Positions 10,101 to 19,899 of a DNA stretch of 29,068 bases are shown here, piece by piece. The stretch is from Parachlorella kessleri (lineage: Eukaryota > Chlorophyta > Trebouxiophyceae > Chlorellales > Chlorellaceae). The stretch is taken from NCBI GenBank assembly GCA_001598975.1, contig BBXU01001138.1, positions 1-29,068 on the forward strand. Direction: 5' to 3'. Numbering within the stretch: position 1 is the first letter of the stretch; each line of letters opens with the position of its first letter. The notes beneath the pieces are model-generated. The model had not been told where the DNA came from. It worked only from the letters and a program-made list of their open reading frames with translations, and made no database searches. The position numbers and the translations under genes were made by a program.

Positions 10101-12355
10101 CCTTTCCAAGTCCACTGAGCCGGCAGCACCGCCCAGCAGGTACCCCATGGCACCAAGGTCACTGCTGCCCTTTGGGAACGCAGCGAAGCCGATGCAATGC
10201 ATGTCGGCAGAGCAGGCCGCAGCTAGGTCCTGCATGGACTCAACCTGCGCTTATGTCTGCTGGTCGCTAGAGTGGCAAGCGTACGCTAAACTATGACCTT
10301 GCGAGTGAGCGAGTGTAGTAAAACCGCAATCCCCGCTGGACAGGTCTCACCTGGGCAGACCCCACTCTCATACACATGCCCATCTTATAGGAGCCGCTGC
10401 AACTGAAATCGAACAGGCCAGCTCCACTAGCAATACCCAGGTATGGCACATAGCCCAGAAGACTCTCACTGCTGACAGCAATGGGCGCCCCTGCAACATG
10501 CACAGACAGAAATAAGCCAGTACCAGTGAGACAAAGGTGCCATTAACAGTTTCTGCTCCTGGGCTGGTATGCTGAAGCTCAGTGCAGGCAACCCAGAGCT
10601 TCACCTTGCGCAAAACCGTCCCACCTGCAATTAAGCCCCCAACACCGCTGACACTGTATATGCCCCTGCCCAGCCTGGCCTCTTGCTGGGAGCGCAGCTC
10701 ACAGCTGTGGCCAGCAAGGGTGAAGCCAAGCCGGCTCACTACACATTTGTCACCAGCCTGCAGGCATTCACTGTTTCCAAATTGGGTGCAGCGTAGCAAG
10801 TGCAGTCTGCAGCAGTCTTAACATATAAATCCTTCCACAACAGGTGCTGAGCCTCAAAAGTCACTTACCGAGAGGCTGCAATAGTTGATGTTTGTGCAAT
10901 TTGGGTTTGCTGCACAGCTAACCGCGCACGTCTGTAGGTTAGCTGTTGTAAAGGTGGAGAGCACGGTGCCAACAGCAAGTTTTCCGGGGGCTTGCACATA
11001 GTACCCAGTAGTGTTGGTCGGTGGGCAAGCACCTGCAACAGTGTTAACCCTTGGTTGCAGGTCTTTAACATATCTCGAATCTCCCAAGGATGAAAGGGCC
11101 AACACAAGCATGCGTTACAGGAGATGCTACACATCCGCACCAGCAGCTGCGTAGTCAGCAGCATTCCATTGCCCTGGCACACTATCTTGTGTGTATAGCA
11201 GCTGCATGTCTGTGTTAGTATTCGAACCCAGGAAGTCCTGGCCACCGCCAGTGCTGCTGCCAGTCTGAGGGTTGTCATTGATTACCACTTCAATAGCTGC
11301 TTCTGGTGAAGGCATGGGGATCGGTGGAAGTGAGGGAGAGGGAAGCGGCTGCTTGCTCGGCGACGCTGATGGGGCCGCTGCAGGAGCTGCAGGGAGAGCG
11401 CTGGCGTTGATGTACAGTATGCTAGCAGGGTTCAGCAAGTTGGCCCACACAAGGTTGATGGAGCCTGCCGCACCACTCAGCAAGTACCCCATGGCATCTG
11501 GCATCTCGCCGCTGCCCTTGGGAAAGGCTGAGAAGCCAACGCAGCGCTGGTCAGCGCTGCAAGCGGCCGCCAGCTCGCTGGGCATGCCCACTAGGAGGCA
11601 CATGCCTCGCTTGTATGTCGCTCGGCAATCAAAATTATACAGTCCTGCTGCTGCCGAGATCCCCAGGAAGGAGCCATAGCCGTCGATGGCGCTGTCAGAC
11701 ACTATAACAGGCGCACCTGCACCAGGCAAGCCTGGTCAGGCTTATTAGAGCACGCTGTTGCTCCACCTCTCCAGCTGGCATGCCTATGTCAGCATAAAAG
11801 CTGCCATCCCAGGTGGGCAGTGCACCCACCTGCAGAAAGGTCAGGCGTCCCAGCAGCCACATAGATTCCGCGCCCAAGGCTGACACCTGGCTGACTTCGC
11901 AGCTCACAACTGCCACCAGACAGCGTCATCAGACTCGCGACACAGCGCTCCACTGTGGGTGCGCAGTAGTTGAAAGTGTCACAGGACGTTGTGCCAGCAC
12001 AGCTGGCAGCACAGGCCCGTACGCTGGGCTGCTTGTTAGCCTGTCCGTCAAGCACCACGCTGCCTAGAGCAACTGCGCCTGCTGCCTGCACAAATTGCCC
12101 TGCTGCGCTGGCATTTGGAGCACCTGCAGTCAGCAGCCAGGCTGTGTTCAAGCCTCGCAACATCAAAGCACGCACGCCGTCTCCAGTCGAAGGCTTTTTA
12201 CCAGCGGCAGCTTTGTCAAAAGCACCCCAGTCGCCCAACCGATCTTGGTTCCCGTACAGCAACCGGGCATCGGTATTTGCTCCAAAAGGAGACTGAAGTA
12301 GTTCCCTTGAGGCCACACATAGGACCAGAGGCGTCAGGAACAGCAACAGCCTCAT
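7107..12355 (-). CDS. Receptor-like kinase with duplicated PAN/apple-like ectodomain
   Basis: Exons (minus): 12355-11830, 11716-11141, 11032-10869, 10757-10625, 10490-10351, 10244-9857, 9699-9482, 9385-9300, 9102-8942, 8701-8676, 8563-8481, 8374-8291, 8150-8088, 7967-7911, 7738-7613, 7356-7107 (TAA): 1,026 residues, all phases consistent. A signal peptide (MRLLLFLTPLVLCVAS) is followed by two copies of a Cys-rich module pair (copy 1 in exons 1-2, copy 2 in exons 2-6). One transmembrane helix lies near residues 644-664, stopped by RRRR. The kinase domain (about 735-975) has Gly loop LGSGACGSV, Lys761 in CAAKVV, catalytic Asp858 in HLDLKPQN, Asp878 in GDCGYA, CAPEIL and DIYSYGVLLWEMITG, which is TKL-like. 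The PAN/apple label rests on Cys spacing (CAVSC...C...NYC) and is tentative; ligand unknown. Donor of intron 7 is GC (9481). Confidence 0.88.
7613..9300 (-). other. Kinase domain core exons of the receptor kinase
   Basis: Exons 8-15 encode the catalytic core. The Gly loop is assembled across the exon 8/9 junction (…GAC|GSVY), which fixes the reading frame of exon 8 over a longer competing open frame at 9407-9207. Exon 10 (8701-8676) has only 26 bases. The short exons are 26-161 bases, typical of algal TKL kinases. HRD is HLD, DFG is DCG and APE is preceded by Cys; all catalytic Lys/Asp/Asn residues remain, so activity is likely. Confidence 0.82.
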
Positions 12356-12716
12356 CCCTGATGATCCTCGACTTGCAGGTTAGCATAAGCTAGGCATCGG
12401 CCTGGTGTTTGGGGCCGGCATCACATAATTGCAATCTCATACACAAATACTGGCTTCTTGAGTTTCTGGTGACCGTATTGCCTGGCCTTGGAGCGCAGGC
12501 GCGTATGCTAATTTCTCTTGTGGTGCCATGTGTGGTGCTCCAATTCGCTGTAGCATTACATTCCAACTCCCCAGCTGTCGGTTAATGCTCTGTCCTTCTA
12601 CGCGCCTTGGGGTCCACTGTGTGCCAACGTCAAGGAGTTACAGGTCTGAGCTCTTGCCCAGGGTGTGCAATACCCACAAACTCTGCAGTCACGCCAAGTA
12701 AGACTCCAGCACTTGC
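12356..12716. other. Short region between FAS1 and receptor-kinase genes
   Basis: These 361 bases separate two head-to-tail minus-strand genes and must hold both the FAS1 3' end and the receptor-kinase promoter. A minus-strand TGTAA sits at 12642-12638. I see no TATA box that I would defend. Confidence 0.6.
12638..12642 (-). terminator. TGTAA polyadenylation signal, FAS1 gene
   Basis: TGTAA on the minus strand 75 bases after the FAS1 stop codon. Position and motif fit a green-algal polyadenylation signal; a second copy occurs at 12560-12556. Confidence 0.45.
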
Positions 12717-15700
12717 CTAGGCAATCCGGGCACTTGTCTTCTGCTTGCCCTCAACAAGTGACAGGTCTGGCACCAGCACGGTGTCAACCACATGGACAAG
12801 CAACTTACAAGCCTGGATGTTGCCGTAAATGATCTGCGGCACATGAAACCAAGCAGAACTTGAGTACACAGCCCAGGCTGCCAACTTTGGCAGACAGGCC
12901 ACCTGCCGGAGCAAAGGTGAACACTTGGCGTCGTCAAGCTTTTGCTACTCAAACACATTTACATATCATGTCCATATCTGTTACACACCATGCACGGATG
13001 CAAGCTCATCGCACCTTGCTGACAGCGCCACTAGACGTTTGGAGTGATATCTGGCAGGTCTGAGCAGACACGCAGCTGCCAGACGTGCGTGAGCTCATTT
13101 TGTTCACCTGCGACAGTCCGTAACCGCCGGTGGGCACAACACCACCGGCAACATGGCGCATGATGCGCTAGTGCTTTGGGATCCTGGGTGCACTGGATTT
13201 TGGAGTGGCAGGTGCCACTGCTGTCTGCTGTAGAAGTTCCTTACCTCCAGCTTAGTGGCCTCTCTGGAGGAATCAGGCATGGTAAGGCTACCTGCAGGCA
13301 ACATGCGGCACTCCTCGAGAGGTTTCAGTACAATGTGGAGCTTCATAGCACATATAGCTGTGACTCACTTGTGGCGCTGGTCAAGAGGGTTGTCAGCTTC
13401 TGGGAGTCCTTCATGGCAGCCGTGGCTACCGCCGACCCAGGAACCAGATGGTAGCTTAGCGCCTGCACAGTTATAGCTTGGGAGCACTGCTTATGGGGGG
13501 CTTTACCATCAGCACAGTTATGGCTTGGGACCACCGCTGGTAGAGGCAGCTTTACCACCAGCACAGATTGGACATAGCCAAGCGGTAAGTATGGGATTGA
13601 ATTAAAGCAACACCGTGCCTTGATGATGCAAATGCTTGGCGCAGCTGGCTCCCGCCAAACTGCTGTCTGGCCCCTTCCTGTCACGTGCACTTCCATCTTA
13701 AATGCGTGCACATGCCTTCCCATTCGCCTGTCACCCTTGACATAGTACTTCACCTTGAGCAGGTCTGTACTCTTTAAAAACTGCTGTGCATCCTTGTAGC
13801 CCAAAGATGAGGCATATGCCGCGAAGGCTGCATTGGTCGGGGCAAAGAACGTCCCAACCTGCTGCGGGTCTGACAGCAGCTTGGTGAAGCCAGTTGCCTG
13901 CAGGAGCAAGCCCCGAGCTGAGGAGGTTACAATGCCGCAGGATGGGTGAATGAGACAAATGTGGCAGCAATCAGGAAACAGGATACCATGAAAAGTGGTC
14001 AAAGGGTCCAGCCAATACAGCCTTGACGGTGAGATGTGCAGATCAGCCTGGAAACCAACTCTACGAAGCGCAGCATGTCTCACCTGGATAACTGCCACAA
14101 GGGCAGTGAACTGTGGGTCGTTGCTGGCCAGCTCCAGCAGGGACTTACACGTGGCAGGCACAGCAGGCGGTGCTGGCGGCGACCTGGCTACCATTGGTGA
14201 AGCCCCTGCCCTGGGTGATGGGGAGGGCGAGGTGGCTTGCAGTACCCTGGGAGGGGCCGCTGCAGTGGGGCTGGGAGAGCCGCGGGGCTGCACTGGCCAT
14301 GGGGTTCCGCCACTTGGTGCGGCAGCAGGAGGGGCTTGGGCGCTGGCTGGAGGCAGGGTTGCCGGCGGGGAGGGTTGAGGCACAGGGCTAGGCGACATGG
14401 GCGCAGGAGGCTGCACACCATCAAATATAAGTACACCACTGAGAGGAGTTGTGCGAAAGAATGGGGGCATATATACATAGAGGAACCTTGGCACTGACGC
14501 TGGGGTGAGGCTGCAGGAGGGGGACCCCCACCAGCCAGGCGGTGCATAGTCAGCGGCCAACAGTGCAACAGCACAAAGTCGCACTGCGTATAGGACCAAC
14601 CTGTACAACATACCGGGGGGCTTGGAGGAGGAGGGGAAGGAGGTGGCGGGCTGGGCAGCAAAGGGGGCGGGAGCGTAGGCAGCGGGCTTGGCACTATTGG
14701 AGGAGGCAGTATCACTGCAGAGGGGCTGGGAGAGATGCCCTGTAGGACCCTGGGTGGGGCATCAGGGGCTGGCAAAGAAGGGCTTGGGCTGGCAGCAGGA
14801 GACGCTGGGCTGGGGCTAGGAGCGTCCAGGCTGGGCAGCAGAACTGTGTTGATCACATGTATGACAGCCTTGCAAGCTGCGTTGTCAGGCCGCGTGATCT
14901 GCAAGGCAGGCCCAGTGGTTTTTCTAGGATTTATGATTTAACCCCTATTGAGCAGCATCACTGCTTTGCCCTGGGCTCCTGGGACTGGGTGCGGCCGGTC
15001 AGTTCCCTGGCAGTTGCAGCCTCAAGGAGTTGCCCGTCACTAAAACCGTACTTGGGAGCTGCCCAGCTCTAGCGAGCCTGCCCTACCTTGGCCTCATCGT
15101 CTCCCTGAGTTGAGAGGATATAGTAGGTGTCTGTCCTCGCCCAGCTGTTGCTATCCACCAGCTGCACCCGCCTATCCACCTGCAGCAGTTACGCCCAGCA
15201 GAGATCAAAAGCCACACCAGGACGCATTCACCCCGCTTAAACCATCAGTCCATCCCAATGGCTGCTTACATGTGTTATTTCATTCCCTGAAATTCCACTT
15301 TTCTGCCCGCTGCATTCTCCTACCAGCCTAGCGGCCGGACCCATCCCCATGCTGCATGGGGAGCCTGTGCCGTGCACTTCCGGGAATCTTCCCACCGCAC
15401 CTCTAGTTCTGGGCCCAGGCGGGTTGGTAGCCTCTGCCCATCCTTCAAGCTGGCCACCTTGTAGACGTCAGGGACAATGTGGTACTCAACTAGCTGCAGC
15501 AGCAGAGGCACACTCCTGGCGGGAGGGTCCACCATGAGTGGCAGGCAAACGTGGGGTAGGCAGTGACGAATGTAAGCGAAGCACCCACTTACCTGCTTGA
15601 GCCGGTCGGAGCCGATCCCTAGAAACTCTGCAGGTGTCAGGCCTAAATCCCTGACCAAGTTTCCAAAGGCCTTGTCATCTGGCAGGAAGAAAGTGCCTGC

Positions 15701-15973
15701 TGTCTTGCTGTCGCTGATCAAGCTCCCAAGGCCCGCCACCTGAGCCACAGCGATGAACGCGCTGAAGTTTCCATCCTGGGCAGACCAGTCCAGGACAGAC
15801 TGGCAAACAGCTGGTGTGCTCCCTGCTTCAAGAAAGAGTTAGCAGTTGGAGGAGGTGTAAATAGCCTGCGGCCACTGTGACTGGGGCGCAAGTATGCGAC
15901 AGGCCTTACATTGAGCAGTAGCGCCTTGTGCTAGGAGAAGTGCTAGCAGCAGGACTGGTACTGGCATACTCAT
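12717..15973 (-). CDS. Secreted protein with two FAS1 (fasciclin) domains and extensin-like linker
   Basis: Exons (minus): 15973-15910, 15822-15593, 15493-15401, 15179-15087, 14898-14614, 14410-14084, 13897-13754, 13462-13369, 13291-13245, 13107-13015, 12833-12717 (TAG): 528 residues, all phases consistent. The start is chosen because it gives a clean signal peptide (MSMPVPVLLLALLLAQGATAQ without leader); an in-frame ATG at 16039 would add 22 residues. FAS1 domain 1 (about residues 28-185) has TFFLPDDKAF, VEYHIVP and AVIHVINTVLLP. Domain 2 (about 345-510) has TFFAPTNAAF, LSYHLVP and LLVHVVDTVLVP. Between them lies a Pro/Ser-rich stretch with SPPPPSPPPPSPP, probably hydroxyproline-glycosylated. 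The C-terminus is not hydrophobic, so no GPI anchor is predicted. FAS1 plus extensin-like architecture is known from the Volvox adhesion protein algal-CAM; wall/matrix adhesion is inferred. Confidence 0.9.
13465..13571. repeat. Imperfect 47-49 bp tandem repeat at a splice acceptor in the FAS1 gene
   Basis: Units 13465-13511 and 13512-13560 both begin GCACAGTTAT(A/G)GCTTGGGA and end CTTTACCA(T/C)CA, followed by a partial third unit from 13561. On the minus strand the unit nearest the exon supplies the acceptor of exon 8 (AACTGTGCAG); the second copy ends in GTGCTG and is not an acceptor. Confidence 0.85.
13662..13702 (-). repeat. Dispersed 41-bp element, copy 1 (in FAS1 intron 7)
   Basis: Read on the minus strand this matches 19859-19899 (+) with four mismatches. 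Translated, both read FK(M/I)EV(H/P)VTGRGQTA. The similarity stops sharply at both ends. I do not recognise the peptide; a mobile-element remnant is the simplest reading. Confidence 0.75.
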
Positions 15974-16720
15974 ACTAAGCAACTGACAGGGTGTAGGTGG
16001 TAGCCTAAAACACCAGTTGAGGGCTAGGACATGGGCCAAAGGAGTCTAAGGACAGTACGCTACATCGGCACGCTTGAGGGCAAACGGACGCCATACGACC
16101 TCGAGCTGCGCCATTAAGCTCTTAGTGAATTGCGTGCGAGAGGTAGCACGAAGGGGGAGCCCTAGTAGAAGCTACAGCACGTCCCGAGGCACCCAGTTGC
16201 GCGCGCGGGTAGGCAGCGACACATCCGTCCCCTATATTGAGCGAGCAGCAGTTGACAATGCGTGATCATCTTACCTCCTAAACTAGAAGATATGGCGGGG
16301 GGTTGTCCTAGCCGCCCGATGGGCTGCGAAGCCAGGCAAGAGCCAGCATACTTGTCAGCCGGTCATCCGCACAGCCATAAAGGCCAGTCACCCACGACAC
16401 TAGCTGAGAAAGCTGAAACCGAGGACGGAGAAGTGCCTTAAGTACACAGGTACTAGTCCTTGTCCATCATGTTGCCCAGCCAGTGCCACCAAGGCAACGT
16501 GATAGAATAGCTGTAGATTTTTAGAGTTCCTGCACTGTATTAAACCAATGTGTGTGCCCTCTTACTCTCCCTGGAGCACACCTGGACATACTTGTCGTGC
16601 TGCGTGTGCTGAAAGTCCGGGAGCGCAAGAAGCGAATTTCCTGAACAGTGCAGCCACGCATGTGTGAATTCCAGGAGCTGTTCACGCTCTTATAGTCCTT
16701 ACTGCTGGTGTTAGTGAAGC
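15974..16720. other. Divergent promoter region between FAS1 and HCCS genes
   Basis: About 750 bases between the start codons of two genes read in opposite directions. It should contain both promoters and 5' leaders. No gene is supported here, and I see no element specific enough to call. Confidence 0.65.
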
Positions 16721-19386
16721 ATGGCGGATGTTTCAGAGACCCAAGTGAAAAGCGCACAGCAGGCCTTCCTACGGTTAGCTCAAAGGCCTACAACCCCACA
16801 ACAAGCAGATAGCTCTGCCCCAGTCGCTTCAGAAGCCTCCCAGCAGCAGCAGCAGCAGCAGCAGCGCATGCAGGTGTACGCCTCAGGTTAGTGGGTTCCA
16901 CTGCCTGCTTTGTGCGCTTAGCGAAGCTGCAGATTTTGTCCGTCTCACAGCTGTTGCGATCGCGCATTGCAGGGTGCCCTGTGGTTGGCGGAGCACCAGG
17001 TGGACCTCAGGCAGGCCCAGCAGCATGGGCGTCAGGTGGGCTGGGTCGTTTGCCCGCCTGGCAGGGGACCTCCTAGTGTGCATCCTGTAGTTGTACTATG
17101 CACATCTTTGCCGGCTTTGAGCTGGTTACCTGGGAGTTACCTCACAGACCAGACAGGGCCACCTGCCCTGGTGCGGGGGTGACAAGCTCCACTCCCTGCC
17201 CGGACCCAAGCACCTGCCTGCTGCCGCGCAGGTTGCCCTGTGGTGGGTGTGAACCCCAACAACCAAATGCCGCAGAGTTCAAACGAGCCGCAAGAAGGGC
17301 AGACCAAGCCTCTGTCGACATACCGACAGACGTCAAGCATTCCCACGGGAGGTTCGAAACCTGCTGCAGAGCTCTGGCCTGCGATTGGACCATGTGAATG
17401 GGTGTCTGGCACCTGGTATCTCCCGTGTTGTAATGGGACAGCCAGTTTGCGCTTTTGATGTGCTCTGACTCTCTTGCAAAGGCCTGCCATGCCTCAGACT
17501 TGAGGCTGCCCCCATGCACCTCCATAATAACCGTCATTGAAGGTCTCCGTACTGCTCTTTCTGGCCTCTGCCGCAGATAGCGTGCCAGCACACCAGGCTG
17601 GCGTGTCCGATGGTGTGTGGGTCTACCCCTCCGAGCAGATGTTTTTCAACGCCATGAAGCGCAAGGGCTGGGTGCCCTCAGAGGATGACATGACGGCTGG
17701 TGAGGTGGCTCTTCCTAGTGCAGGTTGCTAGCCCACCTGGCACTGCTGTGGGGTGGTTAGTGTTGGGCTTGGGGGGCGGAAGCTGCAGATGGGGGTGGGC
17801 CTGGGATCGCCTGGCACCCTGGTGCTGGAGGGCTTTGTTGGGCAGTGTGCTGCCCGATAAGGCTATGTTCAGGGCCTCGCTGTTTTGCGCCTGGTCAGTG
17901 GCTTGAGTGCGGTCACGGGTGGCCTACAAAAAGTGCGGCAGAGCGTGCCTTCGGTGGCCTGCGCTGCTCCTACAGGCTGTTGGGCCTGCTGTTCATTATC
18001 GACATGTCATGTATATAGGCCACATACATCTACGTCTGAGTTCCTGCCCCTTCGTCATCTGTTCTGCTGTCCCGACTGTCTGTGCCTGTTGTTCGCCATT
18101 CTCGCCTGCCCAATCTTGCAGTGGTGGCCATCCACAATGCGGTGAATGAGCGGGCTTGGCGGGAAATTCTGCGGTGGGAGATGGGGCATGGCAGCGCCGG
18201 GGAGACCCCACCACGCCTTGTGAAGTTCAGGCGAGTATGAATGGCGCAGAGAGCCGGGGAGGATGGCGCCACTTGTGGTGCTGCTGGCCCAATATGGCAG
18301 CGCTGCACTTCCTATAAGCGTACCCAGCATTACCTCTACTCCTGAGGAACGTGCAATGATATGTGTTCCTCAACGCTCAGGCTGGGTCCTCGGCGGGGTA
18401 TGCAAGCATACATGGGGTCGCGCTGCCTGGTAGTCGGGCTAAGCCCTCTGTGCAGGCAGGGAGGGCTCGCAGGTGCAACCGCTTTCTGCGGCGTGCACGC
18501 TCTGCCCCTGGGTGTCTCAAGCCCGCAGCTGATGCCTGGCGCTCTCCTTACGGGAGATTAGATGTTTTGTTTGGGGGAAGATTTCACGGATGGAGGTGCA
18601 TTCAGCGGCTGTGGTCCCGGCTGACTCCCCGTCCTCCCTCCTGCCCTACAAGAGGCTCCAGAGGCTGAGCCTTCGATCGGAGCAGCTGCACTGTGGGTGC
18701 AGGGGCCGGCCGCAGGACTACTCCCCCAAAGCCAGGCTGCTCAACCTGATGGGCTACAAGCTCCCCTTTGACCGACACGACTGGGTGGTGCTGCGGAAGG
18801 ATGGCAAGGAAGTGCGGTGCGTGCGGGCCGTGGTGGGGTTGCTAGCAAAGCCTACCCTCCCGGCTGGTCCATATAGACTGTGTTCCAGTTGAGAATGTTG
18901 CGAGCCCTGGGGCGTCGTTCCTAGGCAGTATGAATGCGGCTTTAGTAACTGTTCTGGAGGGACGAAGCTTTACGGTATCGAGTCTCTGCTGGGGCCGGCA
19001 GATCATGCATGTGGGCCAGGGGGACACTCGGGCAACCTGGCTCCGCCTTGATGGGCAGGTTCCCGCCAGCGACCACGTGTGTCGGTGTATCATTATCCCG
19101 AGCGCCAGCCCCTTGGACGATTACCCCATGCATGGACCGGCATGTGACACTGGGAGCCAACACCGCTAGGGGCAGGAGTGAGCTGGGGCTGCTTGCCCTC
19201 TGACCCTGCTGCTGCTGCTGCTGCTGCAGGTATGTCATTGACTTCTACAACGCGGCGCCGCTGCCCACCATGCCCGTGGCCATGCACTTGGACGTGCGCC
19301 CCGCGCTCGACTCGCCGGCCGCGCTCCTGGACCGCCTGCGCATGCAGTTTCGCTGGGTGGCCAGCGGCCGCTGGCGGGGGGAGTGA
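16721..19386 (+). CDS. HCCS: Holocytochrome c synthase (cytochrome c haem lyase)
   Basis: Attaches haem to apocytochrome c in the mitochondrial intermembrane space. Exons: 16721-16886, 16973-17035, 17232-17351, 17577-17699, 18122-18230, 18703-18816, 19230-19386 (TGA): 283 residues, usual family length, phases all consistent. Residues 1-55 are low complexity with eight Gln. Two CP haem motifs (GCPVV) open exon 2 (residue 57) and exon 3 (residue 78). [52 protein letters not shown] (His162 corresponds to the essential haem-ligand His of human HCCS), [29 protein letters not shown] and YVIDFYN...[10 protein letters not shown] follow in family order. Intron 5 has a GC donor (18231); a GT donor cannot give the conserved KFRGRP join. 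Divergent from the FAS1 gene; no functional link to it is evident. Confidence 0.95.
16841..16864 (+). repeat. (CAG)8 coding microsatellite
   Basis: Eight perfect CAG units encode the polyglutamine run in the N-terminal, poorly conserved part of the haem lyase, just ahead of the first CP motif. Confidence 0.97.
19206..19226. repeat. (CTG)7 microsatellite forming a splice acceptor tract
   Basis: Seven CTG units run directly into the CAG acceptor of the last HCCS exon (19230). Confidence 0.92.
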
Positions 19387-19858
19387 AGGCTGAGCCCAGG
19401 AACCCCCGGTGCACCATGGGAGAGTCTCTGCCGGTGAGGGGCGCCGCAGGCCCCTCGACGAGTGGGATTCTGGGGAGCCAGCCCGGGGCCAAATGGCACA
19501 ACCCCCACTCGACGGCGAGCCATGTTGCACTGTCACCTAGCGCCAAGGTCCTTTCCTTATGCTCGTTGGGGACAGCTGTGTTCCCATTTGAAGGGACGTG
19601 TGGCCTGGAACTCTGTTTGCATGGATCTGGAATGCTGCTTGTGAGTAGCAGTTTCATGTGTTGTGCGTACCTGCATGACGAGTGAGTTTGACTCTGCCGG
19701 CCTGTGCCTGCAAGCTTGGCTTGGCCATGCAAAGACGGCTGCTTCTGCAGTGGGCCCCTCCGGACCCCCGTTGTCATCCCTCTTGTCACATATGCATCCC
19801 TTGCCAGGCGTGTTGTTACCCGGTGAGCCACAATACCGCTAACGGTTTTTTTCCCAGA

Positions 19859-19899
19859 TTTAAGATTGAAGTGCCAGTGACAGGAAGGGGTCAGACAGC
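19859..19899 (+). repeat. Dispersed 41-bp element, copy 2
   Basis: Matches the minus strand of 13702-13662 at 37 of 41 positions. It is preceded by a T-run and CCCAG, which looks like a splice acceptor, so it could be a relic exon of a mobile element or a spliced exon of a gene I do not recognise. Confidence 0.75.

Noticed and set aside
10758..10868. Apparent frameshift in the receptor gene when exon 4 is started at the strong-looking acceptor near 10807
   Set aside because: Using the acceptor at 10758-10760 restores phase and matches copy 1 of the module, so no pseudogene is needed.
11111..11141. In-frame TAG and TAA between two halves of the receptor ectodomain, suggesting stop-codon reassignment to Gln as in some ulvophytes
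   Set aside because: A 108-base GT-AG intron (11033-11140) removes both stops, keeps phase 1 and aligns the two module A copies better (AG|AP... versus AG|AC...). Other genes here end in TAA and TAG.
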